A stretch of 64,000 nucleotides of DNA, from NCBI RefSeq assembly GCF_963677125.1, contig NZ_OY781882.1:2116501-2180500 (forward strand), given 5' to 3'. Every line of letters begins with the position of its first letter. Position 1 is the stretch's first letter. Made by a program: the position numbers and the translations under genes. The DNA comes from an uncultured Desulfobacter sp. GTDB taxonomy: Bacteria > Desulfobacterota > Desulfobacteria > Desulfobacterales > Desulfobacteraceae. Below, one piece after another: positions 17,331-27,926 of this stretch. Below the pieces are notes generated by a model. That model saw only the letters and a program-made list of their open reading frames with translations, did no database searches and was not told the DNA's origin.

Positions 17331-19667
17331 ATGAAAAACGTAAGTCTGGGATTAAAAATAACATATGGATTTGCCGTATTGATCATCATCGCCGTGGCTC
17401 TTGGTTTAATGGCTGTTGTGAATATGCGAACGGTAGGAACAAAGAGCACGATGCTGGCCGATGAATATGTACCCGAAGTGGCCGTTGCCATGGAATTAAG
17501 TAATGCTGCCAACCAAGTGATGTACGAAATGAGAGGGTACGGATATACCGAAGATGAAAAGTTTTTCCACTTGGGTCAAAAAGCCATGAATGCAGTTGAC
17601 ACGGCCTTGCAAAAGGCTCGTGAACTTGATGAAAATTCCCGGAATCTAAAAAAGCTTAAGGCTCAGATTGATACGGCACACAACGCTGTTGAAGAATACA
17701 AAGCCCTGACAAAACAGACCGTTGACACCAATGCCAAGCTTGCTGCAAATAGACGGACACTGGATGAATCAGCCCAAAAGTATATGTCAAATTCAGCGGA
17801 TTTTTTAGCGGGCCAGAATGCAAAGTTCAAATCAGATCTGGACGCCCGTCAACAAAAAATTCAACTTGCCACAGATCTTGTTCATATCGGTGCCGGCGTC
17901 AGGGTTGCCAATTTTAAAGCCCAGGCAACCAACGATGTGAATCTTTTGAAAAAGGCAATTTCACTCTTGGATGACGTATCAGAACCGTTAAATGACTTAA
18001 GAGCCGTGATCCATGATGAGGCAGATATCCAAAGAGTAAAAGCAATTCGTTCGGCAGCCCAGAATTATCAGAAGGCAATAGAGCAATTTATGACCGAGTT
18101 TAATCGCAGCGGCCTTGCAGACAAAAACCTGCTGTACAGGTACCGGGACCAAATGGACAAAAATGCCGGCATTTATGTGTCCAATTGTGATGAATTTCTT
18201 GAGGGGCAGCACGAGAAGTTAACTAAGGATATGATGGAAAGAAATGCAAAAATAACCCTGGTAAACGATATTATTACCCTTGGCAATGAAACACGAATTG
18301 GCGCCTTTAAATCCCAGGCATTGAGAAGCCCTGAAGTTATGAATGCGGCACTCAATAATTTTTCACACATAGATCGAAAGTTTGAAGAGTTGGAACAAAT
18401 CACACGGTTACCTGAAGACCTAAGACGCATAGAGATTGTTGCGGAGGCGGGCCGCACTTACCAGGGTGCGATGAAAGATTTTCTTCACAACTGGATTAAC
18501 ATGCAGGATCTGGCGGTTAAACGCCGAGATGCCGGAGACAAAGTCGTCAAAGCATGTGAAACGACTGCAAGCGCCGGAATCGGCGCAACCGACAGCATTG
18601 CCAAGGACGCTGTAAAGGCGCTTTCAAGTGCATCCATTCTCATGATTATCGGATTAATTGTTGCCCTTATTGTCGGTTTTCTTTCCGCATTTTTTATTAC
18701 ACGCAGCATCACCAAACCGATTAACAGAATCATCGCCGGCCTTAACGAAGGTGCTGTACAGGTGGCCGCGGCATCCGGAGAAGTTTCCTCCTCCAGCCAG
18801 TCCATGGCCGAAGGCGCATCAGAACAAGCCGCATCTATCGAAGAGACATCTTCATCCATGGAAGAGATGTCGTCCATGACCAAGAAAAATGCAGAAAATT
18901 CAAATAATGCCGATGGATTGATGAAAGATGCCAATGCGGTTGTGAGTACTGCCAGCCAGTCCATGAATGAATTAACACGGTCCATGGAGGATATCTCCAA
19001 GGCATCAGAGGAAACGTCGAAAATAATAAAAACCATTGATGAAATCGCGTTCCAGACCAATCTGCTAGCGTTGAATGCTGCCGTGGAAGCCGCCCGTGCC
19101 GGTGAAGCAGGTGCAGGGTTCGCCGTGGTTGCCGATGAGGTCAGAAATCTGGCGATGCGGGCTGCTGATGCTGCCAAAGATACGGCAGCACTTATAGAAG
19201 ATACGGTCAAAAAGGTAAACGATGGATCCGGCATCGTATCCTCTACCAGTGAGGCCTTTTCCAAAGTAGCCGAAACCTCGGCCAAAGTCGGCGCATTGGT
19301 TTCAGAGATTTCTGTGGCATCAACCGAACAGTCCAATGGAATTGAAGAGGTTAACAATGCCATAAGTGAAATGGACCGGGTTGTCCAGCAAAATGCGGCC
19401 AATGCTGAAGAGTCGGCGTCAGCGGCAGAAGAGATGAGCGCCCAGGCCGAACAGTTAAAAGAGTATGTTGATAATCTTGTGCTGCTGGTTACCGGTAAAA
19501 GCAATTCAAACCCCAACAGAGGCGATTACCACGCGACCAAATCGGCGCCTAAAAGCATTCCGATCAAAACAACGCATAAAGCAAAATCCAAGGATCATCA
19601 CATGGATTCAAGTCGTCCGGATCAAGTCATCCCGTTTGATGATGACGAAAGCTTTGAAGACTTTTAG
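17331..19667 (+). CDS. Methyl-accepting chemotaxis protein with duplicated HBM-type sensor
   Basis: 778 residues. Membrane helix at about 10-32, periplasmic helical sensor to about 440, second helix near 442-462, HAMP, then a signalling domain with the hairpin tip [20 protein letters not shown]. The sensor contains two similar segments near residues 150-205 and 280-335 (each with a YxSNxxxFLxGQ start, KI, and FKxQA end), consistent with a helical bimodular (HBM) domain. HBM receptors sense small organic acids in known cases. The tail ends DDDESFEDF, which resembles the CheR/CheB tether pentapeptide with Phe in place of Trp. Co-transcribed with cheW. Confidence 0.9.
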   Translation: MKNVSLGLKITYGFAVLIIIAVALGLMAVVNMRTVGTKSTMLADEYVPEVAVAMELSNAANQVMYEMRGYGYTEDEKFFHLGQKAMNAVDTALQKARELDENSRNLKKLKAQIDTAHNAVEEYKALTKQTVDTNAKLAANRRTLDESAQKYMSNSADFLAGQNAKFKSDLDARQQKIQLATDLVHIGAGVRVANFKAQATNDVNLLKKAISLLDDVSEPLNDLRAVIHDEADIQRVKAIRSAAQNYQKAIEQFMTEFNRSGLADKNLLYRYRDQMDKNAGIYVSNCDEFLEGQHEKLTKDMMERNAKITLVNDIITLGNETRIGAFKSQALRSPEVMNAALNNFSHIDRKFEELEQITRLPEDLRRIEIVAEAGRTYQGAMKDFLHNWINMQDLAVKRRDAGDKVVKACETTASAGIGATDSIAKDAVKALSSASILMIIGLIVALIVGFLSAFFITRSITKPINRIIAGLNEGAVQVAAASGEVSSSSQSMAEGASEQAASIEETSSSMEEMSSMTKKNAENSNNADGLMKDANAVVSTASQSMNELTRSMEDISKASEETSKIIKTIDEIAFQTNLLALNAAVEAARAGEAGAGFAVVADEVRNLAMRAADAAKDTAALIEDTVKKVNDGSGIVSSTSEAFSKVAETSAKVGALVSEISVASTEQSNGIEEVNNAISEMDRVVQQNAANAEESASAAEEMSAQAEQLKEYVDNLVLLVTGKSNSNPNRGDYHATKSAPKSIPIKTTHKAKSKDHHMDSSRPDQVIPFDDDESFEDF

Positions 19668-19774
19668 TATCATAAACCTAAAGGTGCAAAACGGGTCGGG
19701 GGAATTTCTCCCCGGCCCGGTGTCGGCGGCATCCTTAAAAATTTGACGAGAACTTTTAAAATTTGGAAAAGCCA

Positions 19775-22312
19775 ATGTCTTATGAAAACATAATCGAAAC
19801 GACAGAAAGGCTGGCAGCAGAATTGATTTTATTCGACCCGGATCAGCCGGACTCGATTAAGACACTGTTGCCCATTCTCAAGAGCATACACACACAATGC
19901 AAATCATTGGACCTATCGTCAGAGGCTGCGCAAATTATGAAGGCCCGACACATTATTGATACCATAATCAAAGACGGGCCCCAGGCCGGCAGCAATTTGT
20001 TGTCAAATCTTGACATGATTGTCTCAAATTTCAGCGGGAAACTGAAAAATATGGATCAAAAAGAGAACGACAAGTCAGTTATCCAGAAGTCATCTCAATC
20101 CGATGACAACGCTCCAAACGACGAATATGAAAAATTAGAGGAAAAATTAAATCAGCTTTCAATGCTTGTTGCCGGCTTCTGCCCGGGAAAAGACCAAGAG
20201 ATAGAAGAAATAATCCGCAACGTAGACGATCTTATCACCATCTCTGAAACAATTGAGCCTTCTACCTTCTATGATATTTCAAAACTATGCAAACAATATA
20301 TGACCAATATGAATTTTAGCTGTGCTTGTAATACAAAGCCGGTTGAAGAGGGAATCGTGTTGTTAAAATCCATATTAAGTCATTTAAAAAGAGGAGAACC
20401 TTTTACTTTCGATTACTCTGATGTTCTTGAGCTCTTAGAAGAACACCTTACCGCCAAGGAAACGTGCGATGAGTGTGTTGAAGAGTGCCCGGAAAACGCG
20501 TCTGAATCTAAACTTGAACCGGAGCCCGAACAGGATAGTACACCCGAAAAACTGTCCGAGGATGACGTTGAAATCCTGACCGATTTTATATCGGAGGCCG
20601 AAGATAATCTGAACAACATCGAGGTGTCTTTAATTGAGTTGGAGCAGGATCCGGAGAACACTGATATCATTAACGACATATTCAGGCCGTTTCACACAAT
20701 TAAAGGCGTCTCGGGATTTTTATCTTTAGATAAAATCAACCGACTGTCTCATGCCACGGAAAATCTTTTGGACAGTGCCAGAAGCGGAGATTTCATAATT
20801 AATCACTCCGCCACGGATGCGATTCTTGAGTCCGTTGATTTGTTAAAACAACTTATCGACACGGTAAAACAGGGACTGTCTACCGGTTACCGACAAGAGG
20901 ACAGCCACTTAGATGTAGAAATTTTGAGAGATAAACTTAAAAGGCTTCAGATCTCTTTGACCAAAGGGGAAAAAGAACCCTTGGGTGAGATTCTTGTCAG
21001 AAGAAATGACCTCAAGGAACAGGATGTTGATGATGCACTGGAAATCCAGAAAAATCATCCGGAAAAAAAGTTTGGTGAAATTCTGATCGAAGATAAAAAG
21101 GTCGCTCCTGCTCAAGTTGCCTCAGCGTTAATGGAACAATCAACAGTTAAAAAAAGAGTGGATTCTCAAGTTAAAGTCAGCACCCGAAAGTTGGACGATC
21201 TTGTAGATTACGCCGGAGAACTGGTGATTGCCCAGTCGATGCTCAGACAGCAAACCATGGAAAATTCCGCCTTGAGCCAAACCGTCTCACAATTGGGGCA
21301 GATTGTAAATAATATGCAGAACATTGCCATGTCCATGCGTATGATCCCCATTAAAGCAACATTTATGAAAATGATTCGCCTAGTAAGAGATCTGTCGCGA
21401 AAATCAGGCAAACAGATCAATTTAGCTATGACCGGAGAAGAAACCGAAATTGACAGAAACGTGGTGGATGCCCTTTATGAGCCCATGGTGCACATGATCA
21501 GAAATGCATGTGATCACGGGATTGAATCCTTACAGGAACGTACGGAAAAAGGGAAGCCCGAACAGGGAAATATCGATCTTCGCGCCTATCATAAAGGCGG
21601 GAATATTGTCATTGAAATCGAGGACGACGGCAAGGGGCTGGATAGGGAAAAAATACTTAAAAAGGCAACGGCTACCGGACTGGTTACCGGAGAAGAGCAG
21701 ATGACGGATGCCCAGGTTTTTAACCTGATTCTTTCACCCGGATTCTCAACTGCAAGCCAAATTACCGATGTATCCGGTCGGGGCGTTGGCATGGATGTGG
21801 TTAAAGAGGGGATTGAAAAATTCCGAGGCCATTTGAATATTGAGTCCGAAAAGGGGGCAGGCTCCCGATTCATTATCAGCCTTCCTCTGACACTGGCTAT
21901 TATCGATGGTATGTTGGTCAGGGTTGATGACGAAAAGTATGTTATTCCCACAATTACCATTCAAAAAGCATTTAGACCGGGACCGGGTGAATATTTCACC
22001 GTAGAAGGAAAAGGTGAGATGGTTAAAGATCGCGGCAATCTGGTGCCTTTAATCCGATTAAACGAGATCTATGAAACCAGCAATCATGTCAAATCCGTCG
22101 AGCAAAGCCTGGTTGTCGTTGTTGAGTCAAAGGAAGAAAGGCGGGCGCTTTTGATTGATGAACTTTTGGGTAAAGATGAATATGTCATTAAAAATCTTGG
22201 TGGGAATATGGATGATATCCAAGGGATTGCCGGTGGTGCAATTCTGGCTGACGGAAAAGTAGGGCTAATCCTGGATGTTCACGGCATATTTTCCATTGTC
22301 TCAAAAAAATAA
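19775..22312 (+). CDS. cheA: Chemotaxis histidine kinase CheA with inserted MshEN-like segment
   Basis: 845 residues from the ATG at 19775, preceded by GGAAAA; a TTG four codons upstream is less likely. The Hpt domain has FHTIKGVSGFL with phospho-acceptor His307. A segment at about 402-457 (LGEILVRRNDLKEQDVDDAL, then KFGEILIEDKKVAPAQV) resembles the two-helix MshEN repeats of GspE-type ATPases. Then come the dimer domain (STRKLDDLVDYAGELVIAQS), the ATPase boxes (HMIRNACDHGIE, EDDGKGLD, GRGVGMDVV) and a C-terminal CheW-like domain. The N-terminal 260 residues are helical and of unknown role. It phosphorylates CheY and CheB encoded downstream. Confidence 0.92.
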   Translation: MSYENIIETTERLAAELILFDPDQPDSIKTLLPILKSIHTQCKSLDLSSEAAQIMKARHIIDTIIKDGPQAGSNLLSNLDMIVSNFSGKLKNMDQKENDKSVIQKSSQSDDNAPNDEYEKLEEKLNQLSMLVAGFCPGKDQEIEEIIRNVDDLITISETIEPSTFYDISKLCKQYMTNMNFSCACNTKPVEEGIVLLKSILSHLKRGEPFTFDYSDVLELLEEHLTAKETCDECVEECPENASESKLEPEPEQDSTPEKLSEDDVEILTDFISEAEDNLNNIEVSLIELEQDPENTDIINDIFRPFHTIKGVSGFLSLDKINRLSHATENLLDSARSGDFIINHSATDAILESVDLLKQLIDTVKQGLSTGYRQEDSHLDVEILRDKLKRLQISLTKGEKEPLGEILVRRNDLKEQDVDDALEIQKNHPEKKFGEILIEDKKVAPAQVASALMEQSTVKKRVDSQVKVSTRKLDDLVDYAGELVIAQSMLRQQTMENSALSQTVSQLGQIVNNMQNIAMSMRMIPIKATFMKMIRLVRDLSRKSGKQINLAMTGEETEIDRNVVDALYEPMVHMIRNACDHGIESLQERTEKGKPEQGNIDLRAYHKGGNIVIEIEDDGKGLDREKILKKATATGLVTGEEQMTDAQVFNLILSPGFSTASQITDVSGRGVGMDVVKEGIEKFRGHLNIESEKGAGSRFIISLPLTLAIIDGMLVRVDDEKYVIPTITIQKAFRPGPGEYFTVEGKGEMVKDRGNLVPLIRLNEIYETSNHVKSVEQSLVVVVESKEERRALLIDELLGKDEYVIKNLGGNMDDIQGIAGGAILADGKVGLILDVHGIFSIVSKK

Positions 22313-22352
22313 AGGCCTGTGACCGCAAAAAAAGAGATGGGGATACGAATAG

Positions 22353-22832
22353 ATGAAACAAATTGTCGGCGTTGCAGACATGAAAGTAAGTAATAATCCC
22401 GCAGATGATGTAATCACCTACTCGCTTGGATCATGCATAGGATTGGTTATTTATGATCCGGTTGTAAGAGTTGGCGGCATTCTTCATTATATGCTTCCCG
22501 AATCCGCCATTGATAAAGAAAAGGCAACCAGAAAACCATTTATGTTTGCAGATACAGGTATCCCTCGCCTATTCAAAGCCGCTTACGCAATGGGTGCAAA
22601 GAAGCCCAGGATTAAAATATTTGTCGCCGGCGGTGCCGAAATTCTTGACCAAAATGGTTTCTTTAATATCGGAAAACGCAACTACCTGGCGTTAAAAAAA
22701 ATGTTTTTTAAAAACAAAGTGATGATTGATAAACAAGAAGTGGGCGGGAATATCAACCGGACGATCCGAATTGAAATTGCATCGGGGAATATTTTCCTGA
22801 AAACCTCAGGATCTAAGGAAGTCAGAATATGA
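22353..22832 (+). CDS. cheD: Chemoreceptor glutamine deamidase CheD
   Basis: 159 residues. CheD deamidates receptor glutamines and interacts with CheC/CheX-type phosphatases. The catalytic Cys28 (TYSLGSCIGL) and His45 (GGILHYMLP) are present, followed by FVAGGAEILDQNGFFNIGKRN, typical of the family. Its last 4 bases overlap the next HDOD start, so the two are translationally coupled. Confidence 0.92.
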   Translation: MKQIVGVADMKVSNNPADDVITYSLGSCIGLVIYDPVVRVGGILHYMLPESAIDKEKATRKPFMFADTGIPRLFKAAYAMGAKKPRIKIFVAGGAEILDQNGFFNIGKRNYLALKKMFFKNKVMIDKQEVGGNINRTIRIEIASGNIFLKTSGSKEVRI

Positions 22833-23677
22833 CGGTACTGGATAAAATGATTCGTGAGATAAACGATTTAACGCCGATGCCTACGGTCGCGAATCGTCTG
22901 CTCGAAATGGTTGAAGAGCCGGATAGTTCAATGAACGATATTGCCGGTATAATTCAATATGATCCTGTTATGACAGTAGATATTCTTAAAATATGCAACT
23001 CAGCATATGTAGGGCTAAAGACGCCGGCAGAGTCCCTTAAAGATGCAGTGAATATGCTTGGTACAGATCAGATAATTGAATTGGCGCTGGTAAAATCCAG
23101 TGCAAAAGTTCTTTCCGGTGGTCGAAAAGGCTATGGTCTTGAACAGGGAGATATGTGGCGGTATTCAGTCTCTTCGGCCATCATTGCCAAACAGGTTGCA
23201 TTGCGGTTGGGACTTAACAACAAAAGCACAATTTTCACTGCGGCTCTCATCAAAGACATCGGTAAAATCATATTGGAAAAATATGTATCCAAAGACTTTA
23301 AAAAAATTAATATGCTTGTTAAAGAATCCGGTTACAGTTTCAGAGAGGCGGAAAAAAAAGTGATAGGTATCGATCATGCGGAGATGGGGGCGCTGATCGG
23401 CAAAACATGGAAATTCAGCCCGCGAATGATCAAGCTTATTCACCATCACCATCTTAGAGATGAATCCATGATGAATGATAAAGAGATCGCAGCGGTATAT
23501 CTGGCCGACTGCATTTGTATGATGGTGGGCAACGGCGTTGGAGCCGATGGCCTGTCATATCGATTCAAGGATCAATTAATGAAAATGCATGGCATTTCTC
23601 ACTCGGATATGACCGGTATTATAGCCGAATTTGGGATTAATATAAATGAAGTGAATGCCTTATTAAAAATGGCGTAA
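22829..23677 (+). CDS. HDOD-domain signalling protein of the chemotaxis cluster
   Basis: 282 residues, HDOD fold: LTPMPTVANRLLEMVEEPDSS near 10, VDILKICNSAYVG near 50, FTAALIKDIGKIILEKY near 130, and HHHHLRDE near 205. The metal-binding HD pair expected of a true phosphohydrolase is not complete, as is normal for HDOD. Its start overlaps cheD by 4 bases. HDOD proteins are known to link c-di-GMP or receiver signals to motility; here it may link CheD or CheY to another output. That role is inference. Confidence 0.8.
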   Translation: MTVLDKMIREINDLTPMPTVANRLLEMVEEPDSSMNDIAGIIQYDPVMTVDILKICNSAYVGLKTPAESLKDAVNMLGTDQIIELALVKSSAKVLSGGRKGYGLEQGDMWRYSVSSAIIAKQVALRLGLNNKSTIFTAALIKDIGKIILEKYVSKDFKKINMLVKESGYSFREAEKKVIGIDHAEMGALIGKTWKFSPRMIKLIHHHHLRDESMMNDKEIAAVYLADCICMMVGNGVGADGLSYRFKDQLMKMHGISHSDMTGIIAEFGININEVNALLKMA

Positions 23678-23680
23678 TTA

Positions 23681-23774
23681 ATGGCCATGGCCGATCTGAT
23701 TTATCAAAACCTGGACTCAGCCCACAACAAAGTTTGAAAGATCTTGGCAACTTACCCAGACTTTCATATAAAAA
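23681..23774. repeat. Dispersed intergenic repeat, copy E
   Basis: ATGGCCATGGCCGATCTGAT at the left, CAGCCCACAACAAAGTTTGA in the middle and CTTACCCAGACTTTCATATA at the right. It fills almost the whole gap between the HDOD gene and cheY, so it must be transcribed within the chemotaxis operon unless it carries its own promoter or terminator. Confidence 0.8.
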
Positions 23775-24170
23775 TTAAAGGGAAGCAAATGTCTTATTCA
23801 ATATTGATTGTAGATGATTCAATGCCCATGAGGACCGTTTTAAAACGCTCTCTTGCAGCAGCGGGATACGCGGGTGCCAAAATACTTGAAGCCTCAGACG
23901 GTAAAGAGGCGTTAACGGTACTTGCAGGTGATTGGGTGGATTTAATTATGACCGACTACAATATGCCGGAAATGAATGGGCTCAGCTTTTTAAAAAAAAT
24001 AAAAAACGATGCACTGTTCAAGGAAATTCCGGTGGTTGTCATCTCAACCGAGGGCAACGATTTAAAAATTCAAGAATTTATGGATTCCGGTGCCGCCGGT
24101 TATATCACAAAACCGTTCACCCCTGAAAATCTAAGGGATTTAATTGTCAGTATAATTGGAGAACCTGATT

Positions 24171-25686
<1,516 letters not shown>

Positions 25687-25705
25687 TTCATAAAAAGGAA
25701 AAAAA

Positions 25706-26386
25706 ATGATTAAAAGAGAAGAAAACATATTTACGCATCCAAAAGAGTTTTCCCAAAATGAAGTGTCACATATTATTGAAAATCTACCAGTTGCCATTGC
25801 AGTGGTGGACGAGACCCGAAAACTGATTTTGGCAAACAAGATGGCCCACATGTTTACAAATAAAGCGGATAATCAACTGACAGGACTTGTAATCGGGGAA
25901 GCTTTTGGCTGCATTCATCACGAAGATTCACCCGAGAAAGACGGATCCGGAGAAAATTGTCTTCAATGTAAATTGCGGACTACAGTGCATGATACCCTTA
26001 AAAACGGCAAAGATCATTTTCAGATAGAAACCGCCATGACCTTTAAATCTATCGGGCGAAGGCATTTGAAAATTTCGACACAGCCTTTGGAAGTCAAACA
26101 AGGCAGGGCCGTTTTACTATCAATTGAAGATATTACAACGGCAAAAAATTATGTACGCGCAAAATCAGAAATAGAAAAACTGACCGCGGTTGTTCAAACA
26201 GCAGGTGCCATATGCCACGAGATTAATCAGCCTTTAATGGCGGTTTCAGGTTTTTCAGAACTGTTAATGGATGACGTCCGCCATGGGCAAATCCAGGAAG
26301 AAAATGTCAAAGAAATTAGAGATCAGGCAGAACGGTTGGCTAAGATTACAAACAAGCTGATGGCGATTACCAAATACAAAAAATAG
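25706..26386 (+). CDS. PAS-domain protein ending in a DHp helix pair without ATPase domain
   Basis: 226 residues. A PAS domain covers about 20-145 and includes GCIHHEDSPE and CLQCKL; Cys69, Cys85 and Cys88 with neighbouring His could hold a metal or sense redox state. Residues 160-226 are a DHp pair: AGAICHEINQPLMAVSGFSELL with His171. The protein stops at KYKK just where a kinase ATPase domain would begin. It therefore cannot autophosphorylate. It may receive phosphate from another kinase, or it may be a scaffold. It closely mirrors the receiver-DHp protein at 15268 and sits directly after cheB. Confidence 0.8.
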   Translation: MIKREENIFTHPKEFSQNEVSHIIENLPVAIAVVDETRKLILANKMAHMFTNKADNQLTGLVIGEAFGCIHHEDSPEKDGSGENCLQCKLRTTVHDTLKNGKDHFQIETAMTFKSIGRRHLKISTQPLEVKQGRAVLLSIEDITTAKNYVRAKSEIEKLTAVVQTAGAICHEINQPLMAVSGFSELLMDDVRHGQIQEENVKEIRDQAERLAKITNKLMAITKYKK

Positions 26387-26435
26387 AAATATTGGCATTG
26401 CGAAATGCTATACCCAAACAAAGCACCTAAAACTG

Positions 26436-26600
26436 TTAGGCCCATGATCAGAATTAAATCTGCCACAGATACGCCGGATTTTAAGTCACCATCAAGGCAC
26501 GCCAATGGAAGCATATTATTAATATGTGTCCTTTGGCGTAACGCCGAGGGTGGCTTAAAAGACAAGTAGATGGGCGATTTTATTTTGATCATGGGCCTTA
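26436..26600. repeat. MITE-like long imperfect palindrome
   Basis: Starts TTAGGCCCATGATCA and ends TGATCATGGGCCTTA, about 165 bases in all. The arms stay complementary almost to the centre (TTTTAAGTCACC... against ...GGTGGCTTAAAA), meeting at CATATTATTAATATG (26512-26526). It would form a long hairpin in RNA or DNA. No gene inside. It separates the PAS-DHp gene from the next receiver gene in the chemotaxis cluster. Confidence 0.8.
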
Positions 26601-26633
26601 CCCCCGGCACGAACCCCAAAGAGGAGAAAAATA

Positions 26634-27020
26634 ATGGAAAATAAAAAAATATTAATCGTTGATGACGAACCCCCTATTTTAAGGTTGCTTTCCCAGTTGT
26701 TTACCAAAGCCGGTTATGATGTTTCCACCGCAGAAAATGCACAAGACGCATTGAAAATTATCGAAGAGAATAACATTGTGGTCATGTTTTTTGATTTAAA
26801 TATGCCGGTGATGAACGGTATGGAATTATGTAAACAAGTAAAAAGCGCTAAACCGATGTCCATTATCTATGCCATTACCGGCTATGCGTCCTTATTTCAA
26901 CTGTCGGAATGTCTTGACGTCGGCTTTGAAGATTATTTTACAAAGCCGGTGAATGTGTCGACGCTGTTGAAGACGGCCGAATCCGCATTCGAAAAAGTAA
27001 ACCGCTGGAAAAAAATGTAG
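26634..27020 (+). CDS. Single-domain response regulator
   Basis: 128 residues, receiver only: DDE at 10-12, phospho-acceptor Asp54 (MFFDLNMPVMNG), Thr in YAITGYA and Lys in FTKPV. No output domain, so it signals by protein contact. AGAGGAGAAAA precedes the ATG. Its place between the PAS-DHp gene and cheR makes it a likely partner of the DHp proteins or of CheA. It is more like receivers of hybrid relays than CheY. Confidence 0.85.
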   Translation: MENKKILIVDDEPPILRLLSQLFTKAGYDVSTAENAQDALKIIEENNIVVMFFDLNMPVMNGMELCKQVKSAKPMSIIYAITGYASLFQLSECLDVGFEDYFTKPVNVSTLLKTAESAFEKVNRWKKM

Positions 27021-27032
27021 AATTTAACAAAA

Positions 27033-27830
27033 ATGAACTCAATACTGTTTAAACATAGCGAATTGACTGAACTAAAAGCACTTGTATTCAAGACGTGCGG
27101 CATTAATCTTCATGAAGGAAAACTTGAATTATTAAAATCCAAGGTTTCCAAACGCATGCGCATGACCCGGATGAATGTCCAAGAATACTTATCACATTTA
27201 AGGTCAAATGAACGCGAGGTCGTCGAATTTATCGATACCATAACAACCAATCACTCTTTTTTTTACAGAGAAAATAAAAGCATTGAACATATCGTTAAAC
27301 AATTTAATTGTCACCCCAAACGGGAGAAAAAACACTTTAAAGTCTGGTGTGCGGCCTGCTCCACAGGGGACGAACCTTACACGACAGCCGTTCAGTTAAA
27401 AGATTTGGGCGTAACCTTTTCTATCCTGGCCACAGATATATCTCACTCCGTGCTGGAGATTGCGCAAAAGGGGATCTATAAAAATGATAAGGTCAAGCAG
27501 GTGCCCCTGGCGATACTGCATCGATATTTTCAAAAAGGAACCGGCAAATATAAGGGATATCTAAAAGTTAAAAAGGAAATACAACAGCATATCACTTTCA
27601 AAAAGTTTAATTTAATTGCAAACCGCATTCCGCGCTCGGATTTTGATGCCGTTTTATGCAGAAACGTAATGATCTATTTTGATAATCAAACCAGTGAAAC
27701 GGTTGTAAATAAATTATACCAAGCCCTTGATTCTGGCGGCTTTTTTGCCATCGGCAATGCTGAAAGTTTAATGAATATGAAACATCCGTTTAAATCTGTG
27801 GCGGGAATTCCCAGTCTTTATGTAAAATAG
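27033..27830 (+). CDS. cheR: Chemoreceptor methyltransferase CheR
   Basis: 265 residues. CheR uses S-adenosylmethionine to methylate receptor glutamates. N-terminal helical domain, then the methyltransferase domain: THHSFFYRE-like TNHSFFYRENKSIEH, WCAACSTGDEPYT (SAM-binding), ILATDISHSVLEIAQKGIY, and DFDAVLCRNVMIYFD. It ends with GNAESL, as CheR proteins do. It is the last recognisable chemotaxis gene in the cluster. Confidence 0.93.
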   Translation: MNSILFKHSELTELKALVFKTCGINLHEGKLELLKSKVSKRMRMTRMNVQEYLSHLRSNEREVVEFIDTITTNHSFFYRENKSIEHIVKQFNCHPKREKKHFKVWCAACSTGDEPYTTAVQLKDLGVTFSILATDISHSVLEIAQKGIYKNDKVKQVPLAILHRYFQKGTGKYKGYLKVKKEIQQHITFKKFNLIANRIPRSDFDAVLCRNVMIYFDNQTSETVVNKLYQALDSGGFFAIGNAESLMNMKHPFKSVAGIPSLYVK

Positions 27831-27926
27831 CTTTATGCATGCCTGTTGATTTGATAACTTTTTTGAGTCGTGAGTTTTGTGCGTTTATATGTTTTACTTA
27901 TTTTATGAAGAAGAAGGAGAACACAT

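Noticed and set aside
18485..19516. 343-residue minus-strand open frame
   Set aside because: It lies fully antisense to the conserved signalling part of the chemoreceptor and has an Ala/Ser-rich shadow composition.
23744..23788. Longer start for cheY
   Set aside because: The extra 15 codons are the end of repeat copy E; the ATG at 23789 has a ribosome site and the normal receiver start.
26389..26410. Sigma-54 promoter (TGGCATTGCGAAATGC)
   Set aside because: Spacing between GG and GC is 11, not 10, and the -12 box is poor.
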